Source of the DNA: Paracoccus wurundjeri
Lineage (GTDB): Bacteria > Pseudomonadota > Alphaproteobacteria > Rhodobacterales > Rhodobacteraceae
DNA: 64,000 nucleotides
Reading direction: 5' to 3'
Assembly: GCF_030678915.1 (NCBI RefSeq)
Contig: NZ_JAUUTZ010000020.1
Span: 1 to 64,000 of the forward strand
Below the pieces are notes generated by a model, which was not told where the DNA came from, ran no database searches, and worked only from the letters and a program-made list of their open reading frames with translations. Both the position numbers and the translations under genes were made by a program. Shown piece after piece: positions 49,094 through 59,600 of this stretch; position 1 is the first letter of the stretch, and every line of letters starts with the position of its first letter.

Positions 49094-49132
49094 AAGCTTG
49101 CGACAAGGGTTCGTTCCCCTTCATCCGCTTTC
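49094..49132 (+). repeat. Third, diverged att copy (distal attR)
   Basis: AAGCTTGCGACAAGGGTTCG and the following CCCCTTCATCCGCTT match the tRNA-Gly 3' part with several substitutions and a small indel; the anticodon-loop part is deleted. It marks the right end of the collapsed element. Confidence 0.75.
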
Positions 49133-49200
49133 GGATTTCCTGGAACTGTTTGCATGACTTTCAATCGTTTCCGGTCGCCTGCCACCTGCGGTGCTGCTCA

Positions 49201-49232
49201 GAGCCCCGGGGTATTTGAGTGAAAAAAGAGGC
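49201..49232 (+). repeat. Rhodobacteraceae-type CCCC-GGTATTTG intergenic motif
   Basis: CCCCGGGGTATTTGAGTGAA followed by AAAGAGG resembles 114-143 (CCCCCGAGGTATTTGGACAA then AGAAGAA). I recall such motifs as frequent between Rhodobacteraceae genes. It marks resumption of host sequence just after the scar. Confidence 0.5.
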
Positions 49233-49292
49233 GAAGGGAATGCGATCGGGCGCGACGGGGAATCAAGCCGCAATGCAGGGGAGATAACAGTA

Positions 49293-49883
49293 ATGACTTT
49301 CGAAGCGGTCAGCCTGTCGGGTCGGTATGCCGAACTTATTCCTCTGGAGCATCAGCACCATGACGCTTTGGTAGATGCGGTGAAGGATGGTCAGCTCTGG
49401 CGCCTGTGGTACACCAATATTCCCGATCCTGAGGCCATGGCGGCAGAGATCGATCGTCGCCTGACGCTTCAGAAGGCGGGTACGATGCTGCCGTTTACGG
49501 TTATCGAGCGGGCGACAGGACAGGTGGCAGGAATGACCACCTATATGAATATCGATGCCAAAACGCCGCGCCTGGAAATCGGATCCACCTGGTACGCAAG
49601 CCGCGTCCAGCGGACTCCATTGAACACGGAAGCGAAACTTCTGCTGCTGTCGCATGCTTTCGATGTGCTGGGCTGTATTGCGGTGGAGTTTCGGACGCAT
49701 TTCATGAATCACCAAAGCCGCCGCGCCATCGAACGGCTAGGCGCAAAACTCGACGGCATTCTGCGGCAACATATGCGGTTGGGTGATGGCACCCTTCGCG
49801 ACACCTGCGTATATAGTATCATCGCCTCGGAATGGCCGACTGTGCGGGCCGCGTTGAACTGGAATCTCGAAAAAACACGCTGA
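49293..49883 (+). CDS. GNAT N-acetyltransferase (RimJ/RimL-like)
   Basis: A 196-aa protein of the Acetyltransf_3 type: SGRYAELIPLEHQHHDAL at the start, FTVIERATGQVAGMTTYMNI, then STWYASRVQRTPLNTEAKLLLLSHAF and NHQSRRAIERLGAKLDGILR. These are hallmarks of the RimJ/RimL group acting on protein N termini or small amines. The start at 49293 has GGGAGA upstream. It is the first host gene past the scar; substrate is not predictable. Confidence 0.8.
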   Translation: MTFEAVSLSGRYAELIPLEHQHHDALVDAVKDGQLWRLWYTNIPDPEAMAAEIDRRLTLQKAGTMLPFTVIERATGQVAGMTTYMNIDAKTPRLEIGSTWYASRVQRTPLNTEAKLLLLSHAFDVLGCIAVEFRTHFMNHQSRRAIERLGAKLDGILRQHMRLGDGTLRDTCVYSIIASEWPTVRAALNWNLEKTR

Positions 49884-50344
49884 TTTCAGGGATTTCCTGC
49901 GTCATGCATATCTTGCCGAAATAATATTTCCTTTGCTGGGCATGCTTTGACCGGGCCTGCGCAATGTCCCGGTCTGGCAGGCGCTTTTACTGCCGCGGGA
50001 TTCGATCATAAGCAAGAATCGACTGATGGCGGTTGCTTTCGGTGCCCTGGCGCATAAGTTGAAGCCATCGTCTCGGTCCCCCAGTTTATCTGCCGCAAGG
50101 GTGGATAACCAAAGCGCAGCTTGGCCGTGGGATTGCGAGACGGCGCGGGCTTTGGAAGGCAACCCGACCACAGGGTTTGTTCTGGTGCCATTGGGCCTGA
50201 TCGGTACATGGCATGCCGTTCCCCTTCCTTTGCCAGATGGCCCATGCGGTCAAGACGCATCGTGAGCCCGTGTTCGAGATCTGCGTTCCCGGCATGCTAT
50301 CGCCGGATCGTGGAAGCAGGAACTTTAACAAGAAGGATATTATC
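49884..50344. other. Intergenic region before ectD
   Basis: A 7-bp stem hairpin (49949-49955 with 49968-49974) 65 nt after the GNAT stop may terminate its transcript. I find no gene in the rest. The long leader could hold osmotic regulation of ectD, but no recognised promoter or riboswitch is visible. Confidence 0.4.
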
Positions 50345-51283
50345 ATGAACGTCGTGCACCCAGCGAAGCGATTCACGGGGCAGGACAGCTACCCGACGCG
50401 CCTGCCCGATAAAGAGCGAATCATTGCAAGGCAGGATCCCGTCATCTGGTCCGCGTGGTCGGAAGATGCTCCGATCAGTCTTGAAGAGACCCGGCACTAT
50501 GAAGAGAAAGGCTATCTGGTCCGCCGCGATATCTTCACAGCAGAGGAAATCCGCAAGCTGATCGACGCTTCGGCCAATATTCGTGCCGACGCCTCGGATA
50601 TTCGTTCCGAGGATTTGGTTACCGAACCCGGTACGAATGCTGTCCGGACGGTCTTTCGCCTGGACGATCACAGCCGGATATTCGCGCGGCTGGCCCGCGA
50701 TGCCCGGCTGGCGGATATCGCACGCTTTCTTCTGGGCGATGAGGTCTATCTGCATCAGAGCCGCCTGAATTACAAACCCGGCTTCACGGGCAAGGAGTTC
50801 TACTGGCATTCGGATTTCGAGACATGGCATGCCGAGGATGGGATGCCGCGAATGCGGGCCGTATCGGCATCGGTCCTGCTGACAGACAATTCGCAGTTGA
50901 ACGGCCCGTTGATGCTGATCCCGGGATCGCACCGCAAATTCATCGCCTGCGCGGGGGAAACGCCACAGGACAATCACAAGTCCAGCCTGATGAGACAGGA
51001 GATCGGCGTGCCCTCGACCGGATTGCTGGAAAAGATGGCCGATGAGGCGGGTCTGGATGCTGCGACCGGGCTGGCCGGGACGGTCATCTTTTTCGAATGC
51101 AATACGATGCATGCCTCGAACGGGAATGTGACCCCGTTCCCGCGCTCGAATGCGTTTTTTGTTTATAATGCCGTGTCGAACGCCGTCGATGCGCCATTCG
51201 CGGCATCGCAACCGCGCCCGGATTTCCTGGCCAATCGCGGAGTTGCCAAGGCGCTGGATATCGTGACCGGCAGCTTTGCCTGA
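50345..51283 (+). CDS. ectD: Ectoine hydroxylase EctD
   Basis: A 312-aa Fe(II)/2-oxoglutarate dioxygenase that converts ectoine to 5-hydroxyectoine. The EctD signature is complete: H155 and D157 in FYWHSDFETWHAEDGMPRMR, distal H256 in NTMHASNGN, and R140 context HQSRLNYKPG. It starts at 50345 after an AAGAAGGA site. No ectABC genes are in the window, so it may act on imported ectoine or on a pathway encoded elsewhere. The next genes are for polyamine catabolism after a 365-nt gap. Confidence 0.9.
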   Translation: MNVVHPAKRFTGQDSYPTRLPDKERIIARQDPVIWSAWSEDAPISLEETRHYEEKGYLVRRDIFTAEEIRKLIDASANIRADASDIRSEDLVTEPGTNAVRTVFRLDDHSRIFARLARDARLADIARFLLGDEVYLHQSRLNYKPGFTGKEFYWHSDFETWHAEDGMPRMRAVSASVLLTDNSQLNGPLMLIPGSHRKFIACAGETPQDNHKSSLMRQEIGVPSTGLLEKMADEAGLDAATGLAGTVIFFECNTMHASNGNVTPFPRSNAFFVYNAVSNAVDAPFAASQPRPDFLANRGVAKALDIVTGSFA

Positions 51284-51648
51284 ACAATGACAAGCCTGCG
51301 ATGCGCTTTCCCGCGCGTGCGGGACTGGGCTCGATCTGGGCACGGTTCAGCTGATCAAGTATCTTATCGGACGGGTTTCCAGCCTATCCGCTGCCAGGCG
51401 GATAGGCATTTCACCTGCTCTCCCGCATTGGGCGGGATCTGAAGGGAAAGCCATTCTCCGATCTTGGCGAACGGGTTGCGTGATGTTGCATTTCTGCCAA
51501 TGGATTACGGATTGCCACAGATATTCCGGCACCCGAAGTCTTTCCGGTTGCGTTAACCCGTTCATTGGCGTGCTGGTCGTGGAAACCGGATATGTTTCGG
51601 TTATCATCAGACCGAATGCGCGTATCAATTCTACCCGGAGGCTGTGCG
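51284..51648. other. Intergenic region between ectD and puuB-like gene
   Basis: A perfect 10-bp stem hairpin (51382-51391 with 51398-51407, 6-nt loop) could end the ectD transcript. No gene is seen. A CCGGAGG ribosome site for the next gene lies at 51635-51641. Confidence 0.5.
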
Positions 51649-52959
51649 ATGAACGCAATGACGCACCCCTATGCAGGCGATGGCAGCCATGTCGAAAGCT
51701 ATTACGCCGCCTCGGCCAATCCATCCCCGCCTCGGCCCGAACTGACCGGCGGCAATGAGATCGATATCTGCGTTATTGGTGCTGGTTACAGCGGCTTGTC
51801 CACGGGACTTCATCTTGTCGAAAAGGGCTATAAGGTCGCCATTATCGAAGGCGCGCGGGTCGGCTGGGGGGCGTCGGGACGCAATGGTGGCCAGATCGTC
51901 AACGGGCTGAATGCCAGCCTGCAGACCATCCGGAAACGCTACGGGCAGGACACCGCGGCCTTTGTCGCCGGACTGGTGCAGGAAGGCGGCGAGATCATCC
52001 GCGAGCGGGTCAGGACATATGGCATAGATTGCGATCTGAAGGATCTGAATATCTTTGCCGGCCTGACAAGCGCTCATATGCGGGAACTGGAAGACAGGAT
52101 GAAGCTGTGGGCCAGCTATGGAATCCGCAACCAGCAGATGCTGGACAAGGATCAGCTGCGTGAACATGTGAATTCCGATCTCTATGAGGGCGGATTGATC
52201 GATTATACCGGCGGGCATATGCATCCGCTCAATCTCGCATTGGGGGAAGCGGCGGCATTCGAGAAGCTCGGCGGCACCATCTTCGAGATGTCACCCGCGA
52301 TTCATGTCGATACGCAGGCGGTCAGACCGGTGATCACGACACCTAAAGGGGTGATGACCTGTAATACTCTGGTGCTGTGCGGCAATGCCTATCTTGGCCA
52401 TGTCGTGCCGACACTGACATCGCGGATCATGCCGGTTTCGACGCAGGTCATGGCGACCGAGCCGCTTGGCGGTGATCGCGCCCATTCGCTGATCCCGCAG
52501 GATGCCTGTGTCGAGGATATCCGTTATATCCTTGATTATTATCGCCTCTCGGGCGACAAGCGTCTGCTTTTCGGGGGCGGGACGGTCTACGGCGGCTCTG
52601 ATCCCCGCGATATTCAGGTGAAGCTGCGGCCGAATATGCTGAAAGTCTTTCCGCAACTGAAAGATGTCAGGATCGATTACGCCTGGAGTGGAAATTTCGC
52701 GTTGTCCTTCAGCCGCGTTCCACAAATGGGGCGGATCGGCGATAGCATATATTTCGCGCATGGCTATTCCGGGCATGGCGTCACCGGATCGCATACATTC
52801 GGGCGCATCCTGTCCGAGGCCATTGACGGCGATCGCAGCCGCTTCGATGTGTTCGCCAAGGTGCCCTGGTACCCGTTCCCCGGCGGGCGCATGTTCCGCG
52901 TTCCCTATTCGGTGGTCGGATCGTGGTGGTATGCATTGCGTGACAGGCTGGGAATCTGA
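51649..52959 (+). CDS. FAD-dependent amine oxidase, PuuB-type
   Basis: A 436-aa DAO-family enzyme. FAD Rossmann motif GAGYSGLSTGLHLVEKGYKV near residue 40, GWGASGRNGGQIVNG near 70, and C-terminal GIGDSIYFAHGYSGHGVTGSHTFG-type signature (from about 365). This pattern is typical of gamma-glutamylputrescine oxidase (PuuB) and related enzymes. The start at 51649 follows GGAGG. It is followed after 59 nt by the agmatinase-type gene, an operon likely. PuuB substrate remains inferred. Confidence 0.75.
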   Translation: MNAMTHPYAGDGSHVESYYAASANPSPPRPELTGGNEIDICVIGAGYSGLSTGLHLVEKGYKVAIIEGARVGWGASGRNGGQIVNGLNASLQTIRKRYGQDTAAFVAGLVQEGGEIIRERVRTYGIDCDLKDLNIFAGLTSAHMRELEDRMKLWASYGIRNQQMLDKDQLREHVNSDLYEGGLIDYTGGHMHPLNLALGEAAAFEKLGGTIFEMSPAIHVDTQAVRPVITTPKGVMTCNTLVLCGNAYLGHVVPTLTSRIMPVSTQVMATEPLGGDRAHSLIPQDACVEDIRYILDYYRLSGDKRLLFGGGTVYGGSDPRDIQVKLRPNMLKVFPQLKDVRIDYAWSGNFALSFSRVPQMGRIGDSIYFAHGYSGHGVTGSHTFGRILSEAIDGDRSRFDVFAKVPWYPFPGGRMFRVPYSVVGSWWYALRDRLGI

Positions 52960-53018
52960 CATTCCACCAATAGCTGTCATTCGCGCGAACGGGTCGCGCA
53001 TCAACAGGAGCAGAAAGC

Positions 53019-53990
53019 ATGCCGGATAAGGGTGATCAGGCGTTTCGGCGCAAGGATACGACCAGGGGGCGCTGGCACGAGATGACATATGGCGGCGCGC
53101 TGAGTTTCCTGCGCCGCAATTACAGCCGTGATCTTTCCGGTGTCGATGTCGCCGTGACCGGAGTGCCCTATGACAATGCCGTCACCTTCCGGCCCGGTTG
53201 CCGGTTGGGACCGCAAGCCATCAGGGCAGCCTCGGTTCAACTGGCCGAGTTGAAGGCGTTTCCCTATGGTTTCGATCCGTTCGAAACCCTGTCAGTGGTG
53301 GATTACGGCGATGCGCATCTTGATCCGCATCACCCGGAAACGGTCATTCCGGATATCGAGGCACATGCGGATCATATCCTGCAGGCGGGTGCGCGGATGC
53401 TGACGCTGGGCGGGGATCACTCGATTGCCTATCCGCTTCTTCGGGCGCATGCGAAGAAACACGGGCCGGTAGCCCTGCTTCAGTTCGATGCCCATTGCGA
53501 CACATGGGAGGATGACGGGAAGCAATATGATCATGGCACAATGTTCCTGCGTGCCGCGCGCGAGGGCATCATCGATACGGGGAAATCCACGCAGGTAGGT
53601 TTGCGGACCTTCAATGACGCGGATTTCGGCTTCGAGATCCTGACAAGCCCGTGGATACATCGCAATGGTATCGACGCCGCCGTCAAGGTGGCGCGGGAAC
53701 GCGCCGGAGATGCCCCGGTTTATATCTCGTTTGACGTGGACGGCATGGATCCGGCATTCGCACCCGGAACGGGAACGCCGGTGCCCGGAGGGCTTGCTTC
53801 GTGGCAGGCGCTTGAATTCATTCGCGGGCTGGACGGTTTGAATCTGGTGGGCATGGACGTGGTTGAAGTCTCACCGCCCTTTGATCATTCCGAAATCACT
53901 GCGATTGCCGCTGCGACCGTGGCGCATGACTGGCTCTGCCTTCTGGCCAAAGCGAAGGGTGCCGCGGTCGTGGAGACGGGCAGGATCTGA
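53019..53990 (+). CDS. speB: Agmatinase-type ureohydrolase
   Basis: A 323-aa arginase-family enzyme. The Mn-binding motifs are GGDHS, FDAHCD (residues near 145-160) and SFDVDGMDPAFAPG. The family hydrolyses agmatine to putrescine and urea, though guanidinobutyrase or proclavaminate amidinohydrolase-like activity is possible. It shares an operon with the PuuB-like oxidase, giving a pathway from agmatine to gamma-glutamylputrescine products. The convergent aldehyde dehydrogenase gene would complete the route to succinate. Confidence 0.85.
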   Translation: MPDKGDQAFRRKDTTRGRWHEMTYGGALSFLRRNYSRDLSGVDVAVTGVPYDNAVTFRPGCRLGPQAIRAASVQLAELKAFPYGFDPFETLSVVDYGDAHLDPHHPETVIPDIEAHADHILQAGARMLTLGGDHSIAYPLLRAHAKKHGPVALLQFDAHCDTWEDDGKQYDHGTMFLRAAREGIIDTGKSTQVGLRTFNDADFGFEILTSPWIHRNGIDAAVKVARERAGDAPVYISFDVDGMDPAFAPGTGTPVPGGLASWQALEFIRGLDGLNLVGMDVVEVSPPFDHSEITAIAAATVAHDWLCLLAKAKGAAVVETGRI

Positions 53991-54158
53991 GGCGCGAACA
54001 GTTCAGCTATATCCCCACGCGGAACCAAGGACCGCAGGCCCGCCGCGCAACGCCCGGCCGCCGCACCGGACGGGCACTGTACGGCTCTGACGGGCTGCAA
54101 TGACCGTCGGTGTCTCATGTGAAGCCCGAAACACTTCAAGGCCGAGATAATCTCATAT

Positions 54159-54213
54159 CCCCGAATCCATGCTTTCGGGGTGAAACAGGGGCAATTGTTT
54201 CCAGATGCCCCTG
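54159..54213. terminator. Paired convergent hairpins between speB and aldehyde dehydrogenase
   Basis: A 7-bp stem (54159-54165 with 54174-54180) and an 8-bp stem (54186-54193 with 54206-54213) sit between convergent genes. Together they likely terminate transcription in both directions. Confidence 0.5.
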
Positions 54214-54225
54214 CCTCTGTTGATT

Positions 54226-55659
54226 TCAGTCTAGCCGGGTGACGAAACGCGTATCCAGATAGGCTTCGATCGCGTCCGAGCCGCCCTCGGTTCCGATCCC
54301 CGAATCGCCGATTCCGCCGAATGGCACCTCGGGCAGGGCAAGCCCGATATGGTTCATCGTCAGCATGCCTGCCCGAACCTCTTGCTCCAGACGATGCGCG
54401 GTGGCGGCAGAGGAGGTGAAGGCATAAGAGGCAAGGCCGAAGGGCAGGCGGTTCGCCTCGGCCAGCGCGGCATCGACCGTATCGAACCGGTTGATGACGG
54501 CGACCGGGCCAAATGGCTCTTCGTTCATGATCGCGGCACTGGTGGGAACATCGGCCAGCACCGTCGGCTCGAAGAACCAGCCCTGATTGCCGATCCGCTT
54601 GCCGCCGGTCGTCATGCGGGCGCCTTTGGAGATGGCGTCCTCGATCATCCGTTGCAGCGCCGGGATGCGGCGTTCATTCGCCAGCGGCCCCATCTCGGTT
54701 TCCGGATCCGAGCCGGCACCGACCTTGATCGCTTTAGCGGCTTCGGTGAAGCCGTCGACGAAACGATCGGCAACGCCGTCCTGTACAAGAAAGCGGGTGG
54801 GCGATACGCAGACCTGCCCGGCATTGCGAAATTTCGTCGCAGCCATTGTCGAGATCGCCCTGTCGATATCGGCATCCTCGAAAATCAGCACCGGCGCGTG
54901 ACCGCCCAGCTCCATCGTGGCTTTTTTCATATGGGCGCCGGCCAGCGAGGCAAGCTGTTTGCCCACCGGGGTCGAACCGGTAAACGATATCTTGCGAATG
55001 ATCGGATGCGGGATGAGATATCCCGAGATCTCGGCCGGATCGCCATAAACCAGATTGACCACGCCATCCGGAACGCCCGCATCGGCAAAGCAGCGGATCA
55101 GTTCGGCCGGAGAGGCCGGGGTTTCCTCGGGAGCCTTGACGATGATCGAACAACCGGCGGCCAGCGCGGCGGAAAGTTTGCGCACGACCTGATTGATCGG
55201 GAAATTCCATGGCGTGAAGGCGGCGACCGGACCCACGGGCTGTTTGATGGTGATCTGGGTGACGCCACCCTGCCGGGCGGGGATCACCTGCCCATAGGTG
55301 CGGCGCGCTTCTTCCGCGAACCAGTCGATCGTATCCGCGCCACCAAGAACCTCGAGTCTGGATTGACCAAGCGGCTTGCCCTGTTCGGCGGTCATGATCG
55401 CGGCGATTGCATCGCTGCGCTCGCGCAGCAACTCGGCGGCGCGGCGCATCAGCTTGTAGCGGTCGAACGCGCCGGTTCCCGCCCAGCCCGGAAACGCGCC
55501 CGCAGCCGCCTCGAGCGCGGCATCGAGATCCGGGATACCGGCATGGGCGACACGGCCGATCTCTTCTTCCGTCGCCGGGTCGAGAACCGGGATCGTCCGG
55601 CCGTCCTGCGCTGCACGCCAGGTGCCTCCGATGAAAAGCTGAGTGTCGGGATAAGTCAT
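54226..55659 (-). CDS. NAD(P)-dependent succinate-semialdehyde-type dehydrogenase
   Basis: A 477-aa aldehyde dehydrogenase. Asn-containing PWNFPINQV near 150, E250 in MELGGHAP and nucleophile C284 in [12 protein letters not shown] are present. The sequence fits the gabD/succinate-semialdehyde group. The start at 55659 ([10 protein letters not shown]) follows AAAGGA. It faces the polyamine operon and would oxidise the final semialdehyde product. Other aldehydes cannot be excluded. Confidence 0.8.
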   Translation of the reverse strand: MTYPDTQLFIGGTWRAAQDGRTIPVLDPATEEEIGRVAHAGIPDLDAALEAAAGAFPGWAGTGAFDRYKLMRRAAELLRERSDAIAAIMTAEQGKPLGQSRLEVLGGADTIDWFAEEARRTYGQVIPARQGGVTQITIKQPVGPVAAFTPWNFPINQVVRKLSAALAAGCSIIVKAPEETPASPAELIRCFADAGVPDGVVNLVYGDPAEISGYLIPHPIIRKISFTGSTPVGKQLASLAGAHMKKATMELGGHAPVLIFEDADIDRAISTMAATKFRNAGQVCVSPTRFLVQDGVADRFVDGFTEAAKAIKVGAGSDPETEMGPLANERRIPALQRMIEDAISKGARMTTGGKRIGNQGWFFEPTVLADVPTSAAIMNEEPFGPVAVINRFDTVDAALAEANRLPFGLASYAFTSSAATAHRLEQEVRAGMLTMNHIGLALPEVPFGGIGDSGIGTEGGSDAIEAYLDTRFVTRLD

Positions 55660-55908
55660 GTAATGTCCTTTCAGGTGGGGCGGCATGAAATCTACACTGT
55701 CCGGTCGTTCCTAGCGGCATGGATTCCTGCACCGGTCATGCGGGCGTAGTCGGATCATATCGGAGCGAAGATCGCAAGGCAGGATCCGCGAGATGTGAGA
55801 CTGCCAAGGCATCGTGATTGTGCAGGTGATCGGTATTGGCAGCGAACCCTTTCTGATCGGATCAGCTTGGCATATCATTTATTCAGGCATGACAAGAGGA
55901 CACGGTAT

Positions 55909-56562
55909 ATGACCGATCACGTGTGTCTGCACGGCTATCGATACAGCGTATATAACCGGATCGCCCGCCTCACATTGCTTCGGAAGCGGGTTTCTCATGA
56001 TCTGGTTGAGGTTGATCCGTTCTCTGAATTGCCTGTGGATTATATGGCGCTGCATCCGTTTGGACGCGTGCCGGTTCTGATCCATAACGGATTTGCAATT
56101 TACGAGACGGCAGCGATTACCCGCTATATTGACAGGGCATTCCCGGGTGACGCGCTGCAACCGGAAGCCCCGAAGATATTGACGCGGATGGATCAGGTCA
56201 TTTCCGTCATTGACAACTACTGTTACTGGCCAATGGTCAGGCAGGTATTTTCACACCGGATTTTCCGTCCAATCACCGGCGAGCCCGCTTGCCGGAATGA
56301 GATTGCGCAGGGAATGAAAAGTTCAGGGCGGGCCCTTGCCGCGTTGGAACGCATCGCGCTGGAAGGGCATGTTCTGAACGGAAAGAGCATGACGCTTGCT
56401 GATCTTCATCTTGCGCCGATGATTGACTATTTCACCCGTGCCGAAGAGGGGCGGGAGGCGCTATCTGACTTTCCAGGGCTGAGTAACTGGTGGAAAGAGA
56501 TTTCCGTGATCCCGGAATTGTCGGAGTCCGAGCCGGACCTTTCCGCGCTTCTTTCAGGTTAG
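55909..56562 (+). CDS. Glutathione S-transferase family protein
   Basis: A 217-aa GST: thioredoxin-like N-terminal domain (HGYRYSVYNRIARLTL, then FGRVPVLIHNGFAIYETAAITRYID with the cis-Pro and SNAIL-like ETAAI) and an all-helical C-terminal domain with LTLADLHLAPM-like segment MTLADLHLAPMIDY. The start at 55909 has AAGAGGA upstream. Substrate unknown. Confidence 0.85.
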   Translation: MTDHVCLHGYRYSVYNRIARLTLLRKRVSHDLVEVDPFSELPVDYMALHPFGRVPVLIHNGFAIYETAAITRYIDRAFPGDALQPEAPKILTRMDQVISVIDNYCYWPMVRQVFSHRIFRPITGEPACRNEIAQGMKSSGRALAALERIALEGHVLNGKSMTLADLHLAPMIDYFTRAEEGREALSDFPGLSNWWKEISVIPELSESEPDLSALLSG

Positions 56563-56685
56563 ATGGTGGCTTAGCCCTATATCGCCCAACTTTGATCTTC
56601 CACGCAGTCGCGTGCCATATGATCCGCGCCGGTTTTGTCCTTCTGGCAATTGCACTGGCCGGGCGGCTTGCGATACTGTTCCCGC

Positions 56686-59600
56686 ATGCGCTCCAAATCT
56701 CCCCGATTCATTCATCTTCGCACCCATTCCGAGCATTCGCTGCTTGAAGGCGCGATTCCCGTCGGCAAGCTTCCGGCGCTGGCCGCCGATGCCGGTATGC
56801 CGGCCGTAGCGCTGACCGATACCGATGCCATGTTCGCTGCGCTTGAATTCAGCGTGAAGGCAATGGACAAGGGGGTTCAGCCGATCATCGGCTGCCAGAT
56901 CACGTTGCAGGCGGATGAGACGGGTCCGGTTGTTCTTCTGGCGCAGAATCATCCGGGCTGGCTGAATCTCATGGCGCTGTCGTCATGTCTTTATCTGCGC
57001 GAAGGCAATGCCCGGGCACATGTTACGCTGGACGAGCTATGCGAACGCAGCGAAGGGCTGATCTGTCTGACCGGCGGGGCAACGGGACCTTTGGGCAAGC
57101 TGATTGCGCTGGGGCAGGGCGACAAGGCCGCGGCGCTGGCTGATCGTCTGGCCGGTGCATTCCCGACTCGGCTTTATGTTGAATTGCAACGCCATCCCGG
57201 TGAGAATGGCGGTCTGATGGAGGCCGAGGCAGCATCGGAGGCGGGGCTGATCTCGCTGGCCTATGCCAAGGAATTGCCGCTGGTCGCGACAAATGACGTC
57301 TATTTCCCCAAGCCGGGCATGTACGAGGCCCATGACGCGCTGATCTGTATCGCCGAAAAGGCCTATGTCGATCAGTCGCAGCCGCGCCGTCGCCTGACGC
57401 CACAGCATTACTTCAAATCGCCCGAGGAAATGGCCGTACTATTCGCGGATCTTCCCGAAGCGATTGAAAACACGGTCGAGATCGCACGCCGCTGCGCCTT
57501 TGCGGTCGCCAGACACAAGCCGATTCTACCGCGCTTCGCCGATGACGAGGTCGAGGAATTGCGCCGTCAGGCCCGTGCGGGACTGGAGGCGCGGCTGAAG
57601 GTGATACCGCATGCCGTCTCGGTCGAGGATTATCACGAGCGGCTGGAATTCGAACTGGGCATCATCGAACAGATGGGTTTCCCCGGATATTTCCTGATCG
57701 TGGCCGATTTCATCAAATGGGCCAAGGATCATGATATTCCCGTCGGCCCGGGACGGGGATCGGGCGCAGGTTCGCTGGTGGCCTATGCCTTGACGATCAC
57801 CGATCTGGATCCGCTGCGTTACAATCTGCTGTTCGAGCGGTTTCTGAATCCCGAACGTGTCTCGATGCCGGATTTCGACATCGATTTCTGCATGGATCGC
57901 CGCGAAGAGGTGATTCATTACGTACAAGGGAAATATGGTCGCGAGAAGGTGGGCCAGATCATCACCTTCGGCGCCCTGCTGTCCAAGGCAGCGGTGCGTG
58001 ATGTGGGGCGGGTGCTGCAACTGCCCTATGGACAGGTGGACCGGCTGTCGAAGCTGATCCCGGTCGAAGGGGTCAAGCCCGTCAGCGTCACCAAGGCCCG
58101 TGCGGAAGAACCCCGCCTGCGCGAGGCTGCCCGTGAAGAGGTCGTCGCGCGTCTTCTGGATTATGCCGAACAGATAGAGGGGCTTTACCGCAATGCCTCG
58201 ACCCACGCCGCGGGGGTGGTGATCGGTGACCGGCCGCTGGATCGGCTGGTGCCGCTTTATCGCGATCCGGGCTCGGATATGCCCGCTACCCAGTTCAATA
58301 TGAAATGGGTCGAGCAGGCTGGGCTGGTGAAATTCGACTTTCTGGGTCTTAAGACCCTGACCGTCATTCAGAATGCGGTCGATCTCATTAATGGCGATCC
58401 GGTCAATGGCAGCGGGCGGCCTTTGCATGTCGGCGCGGATGGCGCGCAGCTTTACGATCCGCCTGCCGGGGCGGAAAATCAGATGAACCTGATCCCGCTG
58501 GACGACAAGCGGACCTATGATCTGTTCGCGAGCGCGCGCACCGTCGCCGTGTTCCAGGTGGAAAGCAGCGGCATGATGGATGCCCTGCGGCGGATGCGCC
58601 CAACCTGTATCGAGGATATCGTGGCTCTTGTGGCGCTTTATCGTCCCGGCCCGATGGAGAATATTCCCACTTATTGCGAAGTGAAGAACGGCCAGCGCGA
58701 GCTTCAGTCGATCCATCCGCTGATCGATCACATCCTTGAAGAGACGCAGGGCATTATCGTCTATCAGGAACAGGTGATGCAGATTGCGCAGGTCATGGCG
58801 GGCTACAGCCTTGGCGGTGCCGACCTGCTGCGCCGCGCCATGGGCAAGAAGATCGCCGCCGAGATGGCGAAAGAGCGGCCCAAATTCATCAAGGGCTCGA
58901 TCGCCAATGGCGTGGATGAAAAGAAGGCAGGAGAAGTTTTTGACCTGCTTGAAAAATTCGCCAATTACGGCTTTAACAAATCGCATGCCGCCGCCTATGC
59001 GGTGGTCAGCTATCAGACCGCGTGGCTGAAGGCCAATCACCCGGTCGAGTTCATGGCGGCGGTGATGAACTGCGACAGCCATCTGACCGACAAGCTGGCC
59101 GTCTACAAGCGCGAATGCGATCGTATGGGGATCGAGATCGTGCCGCCCTGCGTGAACCGCTCTGCGCCGCTGTTCACCGTGAAGGAGGGGCGGATTCATT
59201 ATGCGCTTGGGGCGCTCAAAGGTGTGGGTGTCGATGCGATGCGGCTGATCGAAGAGGGGCGGGAGGACCGGCCTTTTACTGATCTGCATGATTTCGCGCG
59301 TCGCGTCGATATGCGCCGGGTGGGCAAGCGCCCGCTTGAAATGCTTGTGCGGGCCGGGGCATTCGATGTCCTGGACGAGAATCGGGCGCGCGTTCTGAAA
59401 TCGCTGGATGGGCTGGTCGCGTGGTCTGCCGCCGTGCAGGAACAGGCGGCCTCGGCTCAATCCTCGTTATTTGGCGGGGGCGAGGATCTTCCGCCTCCAC
59501 GCCCGCCTGTCGCGCAGATCTGGCTGCCCGCCGAAAAACTTGGGGAAGAACATCGCGCCGTGGGTTTTTACCTTTCAGGCCATCCGCTGGACGATTACCT

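Larger units (their letters stand above)
46681..49132. mobile_element. Scar of a second, collapsed sister prophage in tandem
   Basis: The segment starts after attR with sequence matching the left end of the intact prophage (hairpin, 63-aa gene, zinc-ribbon gene). It ends with a degraded integrase 3' end and a mutated copy of the tRNA repeat. An IS5-type transposase remnant lies inside. It is about 2.45 kb, so most of the element is gone. Confidence 0.8.

Noticed and set aside
54349..55749. 466-aa open frame on the + strand
   Set aside because: Antisense to the aldehyde dehydrogenase, whose catalytic residues are intact.
57526..59460. 644-aa open frame on the - strand
   Set aside because: Antisense shadow of dnaE, caused by high G+C and codon bias. 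No motif or start signal.
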